Origin: Candidatus Coatesiibacteriota bacterium
GTDB taxonomy: Bacteria > RBG-13-66-14 > B26-G2
Length of the DNA: 38,671 nucleotides
Reading direction: 5' to 3'
NCBI GenBank assembly: GCA_003647715.1
Contig: QMNJ01000001.1
Location: 1-38,671, forward strand
How positions within the stretch are numbered: position 1 is the stretch's first letter; every line of letters begins with the position of its first letter. This document shows, piece by piece, positions 35,267 through 38,671 of the stretch. The translations under genes were made by a program, and so were the position numbers. The notes under the pieces were generated by a model. It was not told the origin of the DNA and made no database searches. It saw only the letters and a list, made by a program, of their open reading frames with translations.

Positions 35267-36004
35267 ATGAGGATTGATGTTACCTTCACTCCTGGTGAAT
35301 TAAAAGCATACCTTGCGAATTCTGATAGAAATCATAGGAGATTAATTGTAATTATTGATGTTCTGAGAGCCACCACAACAATAATCACAGCGTTGAAGAA
35401 TAAGGCGATATGGGTTCTACCTGTATTAGCACCTGAAGAAGCATTTGAGATGAAGAAGGTATATGGCGACGCAATCCTTGCCGGTGAGAGAGACGGTGAG
35501 AAGATTGATGGTTTTGACCTTGGGAATTCACCGTTTGAATTTACGGAGGAAGTAGTTGCAGGCAGGGGCATCATACAATCTACCACAAATGGAACGGTCA
35601 ACATCAGGTATGCTATGGGGTATGGAGAGGTGATAATCTGTTCATTCATCAACATCAACGCTGTAAGAAGGTTTTGCCTTGATTATAATGCGGATATACT
35701 TGTTGCATGTTCAGGAAGGTATAACATTATGTGTCTGGAGGATGCGGTGTGTGCTGGAATTTTAGTTGAGGGCATTATTGAGCAATCAGATTGTTACCGT
35801 TATGAGATGGATTCAGTTATAATATCAATGCACTTATATGATGAATGTAGGAATGAGATACTTGGTATGCTTAAGAAATCTCAGCATGGAAGGTATTTAA
35901 CCTCACTTGGGTATGGAAGGGACCTTGAGTTTTCAGCCAAGGTTGACAGCACAGATATTGTTCCGTATATTGCAGATGACAGAGTGGTAATAGGTTTACA
36001 ATGA
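35267..36004 (+). CDS. comB: 2-phosphosulfolactate phosphatase family protein (ComB)
   Basis: The 245 residues are the normal length for ComB, which removes phosphate from 2-phosphosulfolactate to give sulfolactate, known from coenzyme M synthesis in methanogens but widespread in bacteria. The family pattern is clear: IVIIDVLRATTTIITAL near residues 26-42, AGERDGEKIDGFDLGNSP, then IIQSTTNGTVNIRYA and a VACSGRYNIMCLEDAVCAG segment with the acidic metal ligands. ComA and the later coenzyme M genes are absent, so the bacterial substrate is uncertain. A GGGG purine stretch precedes the ATG. It lies 25 bases after accC and 9 bases before the TPR gene. Confidence 0.92.
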   Translation: MRIDVTFTPGELKAYLANSDRNHRRLIVIIDVLRATTTIITALKNKAIWVLPVLAPEEAFEMKKVYGDAILAGERDGEKIDGFDLGNSPFEFTEEVVAGRGIIQSTTNGTVNIRYAMGYGEVIICSFININAVRRFCLDYNADILVACSGRYNIMCLEDAVCAGILVEGIIEQSDCYRYEMDSVIISMHLYDECRNEILGMLKKSQHGRYLTSLGYGRDLEFSAKVDSTDIVPYIADDRVVIGLQ

Positions 36005-36013
36005 TGTTAATAT

Positions 36014-37357
36014 ATGGTTATGGATGATATTAAGAGTGATGAAAGAGATAGTTTAAAAAAGAGGGCTGATAATTACCTCAGAAGGGCGATAGAATACGAG
36101 AGGGATGGGTATGTAGAGATGGCGAGTTTGGAGTATGTCCACTATGCAGATATTTTATGGCAGATGGGTAATAAGGAAGAATCAATCAAATATTATGAGA
36201 CCGCTGACCGCCTTTCTCCATTGAGTTCTCATTTCAGAAATAACCTGGGAGATATGTATTACGACCTGGGGAAGAGGGAGCTGGCGGCGAGGGAGTATGC
36301 CAAGGTGGTGGGGCTTTATGCCGAACAGGGTCTTCTTGATTCAGCGATAAGATTATGCAGGTCGTTTTTAGAGAAACTACCTGGCAATATTACTCTTATG
36401 TATGAACTGGCAGAATTGTATATGAAATCAGAGAGAACTCAGAAAGCGGTTAATGAGTATCAGAGAATTATTGACGAGGAGGGCGAGGGTATCGCATTGG
36501 CACACGAACGGCTTGGAGATATCTATGCCAGGCGTGGTTCTACTAAGGAGGCGCTTCACAACTACCTCAAAGCGGCGAATGAGTATTTCAAGGAGAGAGA
36601 ATTATCAGAAGCGATAGAGCAGTATAGGAACATTCTGAAGTTGAAACCTGAGAGTGTCGCCGCAAGACAGCGACTGGTGGAGCTTCTGGCAATGAAGAAG
36701 GACAAGAAATCGCTGACGGAGGAGTTGCTTGCTCTCGCTGACATTCTGATGAAGCAAGGCAAGAAAGAGATGGCGTTATCCACCTACACAAAAGTGAGAG
36801 AGATTGAACCGTCTAATCTTCAAGCACAAAAGAGGTTGAGCGAGGCATTACGACTGGCAACGGTGGAGGAGGCAACGGGTGGACTGGAAATTGACGAGAG
36901 GATGAGTAATGAAGTGATGTCAAGTTTGGATTCCATAGTAAAGGAATTAGGGGGGACGGATACTGAAGAGGCGGAAGAGACCATAAAGGATGCAGAGACC
37001 CATTATAACCTTGGGACTGGGTATCTTGAGATGGATTTGTATGACGATGCGATAAGGGAATTGCAAATGGCGAGCAGGAATAAACGGTTGAGAGCAAAGG
37101 CGTGCAATATTCTGGGCTTGTGTTTTATGGAGAAAGGTGATGTGGAGATGGCAATAAGGGAGTATATACGGGGTTTAAAGGCGGTGGAGAATGAGTATGA
37201 AGAATTGGGTTTGAGGTATAATCTTGCGAGTGCCTATGAGTATGCTGGTGAGTTGAAAAAGGCACTAGACCAGCTTATAGATATATATGTAGTGGATGTG
37301 AACTATCTGGATGTGAAGGAGAAGATTGAATCAATAAAGAATAGATTATCTAAATAG
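36014..37357 (+). CDS. TPR-repeat protein
   Basis: A 447-residue soluble protein made almost wholly of TPR units from about residue 15 to 425. Readable units include EMASLEYVHYADILWQMGNKE, then SIKYYETADRLSPLSSHFRNN with LGDMYYDLGKRELAAREYAK, LYMKSERTQKAVNEYQRI, LGDIYARRGSTKEALHNYLK, ALADILMKQGKKEMALSTYT and LGLCFMEKGDVEMAIREYIRG. A charged linker (about 285-330) splits the array. There is no signal peptide or membrane helix, so it is probably a cytoplasmic scaffold. It resembles in style, not in sequence, the TPR protein at 29205. It is the last gene of the plus-strand run. The ribosome binding site is weak, and an in-frame ATG two codons later is possible. Confidence 0.88.
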   Translation: MVMDDIKSDERDSLKKRADNYLRRAIEYERDGYVEMASLEYVHYADILWQMGNKEESIKYYETADRLSPLSSHFRNNLGDMYYDLGKRELAAREYAKVVGLYAEQGLLDSAIRLCRSFLEKLPGNITLMYELAELYMKSERTQKAVNEYQRIIDEEGEGIALAHERLGDIYARRGSTKEALHNYLKAANEYFKERELSEAIEQYRNILKLKPESVAARQRLVELLAMKKDKKSLTEELLALADILMKQGKKEMALSTYTKVREIEPSNLQAQKRLSEALRLATVEEATGGLEIDERMSNEVMSSLDSIVKELGGTDTEEAEETIKDAETHYNLGTGYLEMDLYDDAIRELQMASRNKRLRAKACNILGLCFMEKGDVEMAIREYIRGLKAVENEYEELGLRYNLASAYEYAGELKKALDQLIDIYVVDVNYLDVKEKIESIKNRLSK

Positions 37358-37375
37358 TTTAAAACATTTTTTGTA

Positions 37376-37412
37376 ATAAGCCCTGAAGTATATCACTATA
37401 ATCGGGGCTTGT
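37376..37412. terminator. Possible hairpin between convergent TPR and kbl genes
   Basis: ATAAGCCC pairs with GGGCTTGT (8 bp with one G-U) across a 21-base loop. It sits between two convergent genes, where a shared terminator is expected, but neither side has a strong T-run, so the call is weak. Confidence 0.35.
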
Positions 37413-37441
37413 ATTCTTTATTGGTATAAATATAACTCTAA

Positions 37442-38671
37442 TTACATCCCATACTTCTCTATTATCTCTTCCCTGCTCTTGCCGAGTATGTCATACTTCT
37501 TACCAACCTTAATAAACGCTTCAATCGCCTTGTCAAGATGCTCCTTCTCGTGCGCCGCAGATAGTTGCACCCTTATCCTCGCCTGCCCCTTTGGAACAAC
37601 CGGGAAGAAGAAACCTATGACATATATACCCTCATCATAGAGGTCCTTTGCCATATTCTGTGCAAGTTGCGCATTATACAGCATTATCGGCACTATCGGG
37701 TGGACACCTGGACGGATGTCAAAGCCCGCCTCTGTCATCTTCTCGCGGAAGTACTTGGTATTCCACTCTAATTTATCTCTCCTCTCTGTGGTTTCTGAAA
37801 GAATGTCAATAACCCTGCTCGCTGCGTTGATAATGACGGGTGGGACAGTATTGGAGAATAGATATGGGCGTCCCTTCTGACGGTAAATCTCTATCAGTTC
37901 CTTTCTCCCACTTATGCAACCACCACTTGCACCACCCAGTGCCTTTCCCAGCGTGGTAGTAATGAGGTCTATACGACCCACAACCCCACAGTGCTCGTGT
38001 GTCCCACGCCCGGTCTTACCCATAAATCCCGTTGCGTGTGAGTCGTCAACCATAACCATTGCGTCGTATTTTTCTGCAAGGTCACATATCTTATCAAGTG
38101 GTGCTATATCACCATCCATTGAAAAGACACCATCTGTTGCTATAACCCTGAAGCGCTTGTCTTGATGCATATCCAGTTTCTTCTCCAGATGCTTCATATC
38201 AAGGTGTTTGTATGAATCCTGCTGAGCAGAGGCAAGACGGATACCGTCTATGATAGATGCGTGGTTTAATCGGTCAGAGATGATGATGTCATCTTTGGTG
38301 AAAGCTGCTTCAAAGACCGCCGCATTGGCATCCATACAGGAAGAAAACAATATTGTATCCTCAGTGCCGAGGAACTCGCTCAGTTTTTTCTCTAATTCGC
38401 GGTGAATATCCTGGGTTCCACAGATGAAACGCACCGAGCTCATGCCATAGCCCCTCTTATCCAACCCTTCACGTGCTGCTTTCATAACCTCCGGGTGGCT
38501 TGAGAGACCCAGATAGTTGTTGGCGCACAAGTTGATTACCTTTCGTGGCTCTGCACCCTCAGGGAACTCAACCTCAATGTCGGCGGACTGAGGCGAGTGA
38601 ATATATCGCTCCTCCTTGAATAGACCCTGCTCCTTTAAGTCGTTTAGTTCGTTTGCAAAAAACTCTCTTGC
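37442..38671 (-). CDS. kbl: Glycine C-acetyltransferase (2-amino-3-ketobutyrate CoA ligase), 5' end cut by window
   Basis: PLP enzyme that splits 2-amino-3-ketobutyrate with CoA into glycine and acetyl-CoA in threonine breakdown, or runs in reverse. The frame stays open to the window edge, giving 409 codons. Reading from the edge, AREFFANELNDLKEQGLF and KEERYIHSPQSADIEV match the family N-terminus, so only a few residues should be missing. Next come INLCANNYLGLSSHPEV, RFICGTQDIHRELE, MVDDSHATGFMG with the PLP-contacting Asp and His, and the PLP Lys in TTTLGKALGGASGG. The C-terminus ends with RIRVQLSAAHEKEHLDKA. Related oxononanoate synthases (BioF) share the fold, but the RFICGTQ motif and length favour Kbl. 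Its usual partner, threonine dehydrogenase, is not in view. Confidence 0.95.
   Translation of the reverse strand, partial: AREFFANELNDLKEQGLFKEERYIHSPQSADIEVEFPEGAEPRKVINLCANNYLGLSSHPEVMKAAREGLDKRGYGMSSVRFICGTQDIHRELEKKLSEFLGTEDTILFSSCMDANAAVFEAAFTKDDIIISDRLNHASIIDGIRLASAQQDSYKHLDMKHLEKKLDMHQDKRFRVIATDGVFSMDGDIAPLDKICDLAEKYDAMVMVDDSHATGFMGKTGRGTHEHCGVVGRIDLITTTLGKALGGASGGCISGRKELIEIYRQKGRPYLFSNTVPPVIINAASRVIDILSETTERRDKLEWNTKYFREKMTEAGFDIRPGVHPIVPIMLYNAQLAQNMAKDLYDEGIYVIGFFFPVVPKGQARIRVQLSAAHEKEHLDKAIEAFIKVGKKYDILGKSREEIIEKYGM

Noticed and set aside
1..38671. CRISPR arrays, insertion sequences, rRNA genes or riboswitches
   Set aside because: No spaced direct repeats, transposase motifs, rRNA segments or known aptamer patterns were seen on either strand.

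Overview
The window comes from the chromosome of a Gram-negative-type bacterium with moderately low G+C (about 40 %, judged by eye). The supporting signs are a family 9 (heptosyltransferase-type) glycosyltransferase, a TonB/AgmX-like periplasmic domain, an exported protein of more than 2,000 residues, sigma-54, and HPr kinase. Arg codons are mostly AGA/AGG, Ile is often ATA, TTG starts are common, and the tRNA does not encode CCA. This fits an uncultivated candidate-phylum lineage better than a model organism, but I cannot assign a phylum. There is no sign of phage, insertion sequence, CRISPR or plasmid functions.

Region 1 (127-8685, minus strand) reads as one long operon: rpoN, lpd, lipA, hpf, ptsN, hprK, a mannose-type EIIA, a mannose-type EIIB, ptsH, ptsI. 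It combines the rpoN-hpf-ptsN group known from Proteobacteria with the HPr kinase system and with lipoate enzymes. No sugar permease (EIIC/EIID) is present, and the EIIB appears to carry Glu where the phospho-accepting His should be. The set therefore looks like a regulatory phosphorelay rather than a sugar importer.

Region 2 (9125-16826, plus strand) is a two-gene unit. The first gene encodes a 2,177-residue exported protein with an eight-unit FG-GAP/VCBS-type beta-propeller followed by 16 tandem repeats of about 107 residues, almost all with an Asp-box-like turn. Eleven bases later comes a membrane protein with a GYF_2 domain, a coiled coil, one membrane helix and a TonB/AgmX-like C-terminal domain. 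This pair is the best candidate for an undescribed system.

Region 3 (16840-27123, minus strand) is a tightly overlapping seven-gene operon: an ECF S-like membrane protein, a fused double ECF ATPase, a YfhO-like protein, and four glycosyltransferases (GT-C, GT4, GT-C, GT9). It is an envelope glycan locus, oddly led by part of an ECF transporter. A consensus promoter for tRNA-Lys(UUU) and an extended -10 promoter for this operon lie back to back at 27181-27220.

Region 4 (27231-37357, plus strand) holds tRNA-Lys, a degenerate alkaline-phosphatase-superfamily protein, a TPR protein with two Roadblock/LC7 proteins, efp, accB, an M48 membrane protease, accC, comB and a second TPR protein. Region 5 (37442-38671, minus strand) is kbl, cut by the window edge.

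Across the whole window the tetranucleotide GATC is almost absent: I found one copy by eye where roughly 140 would be expected.
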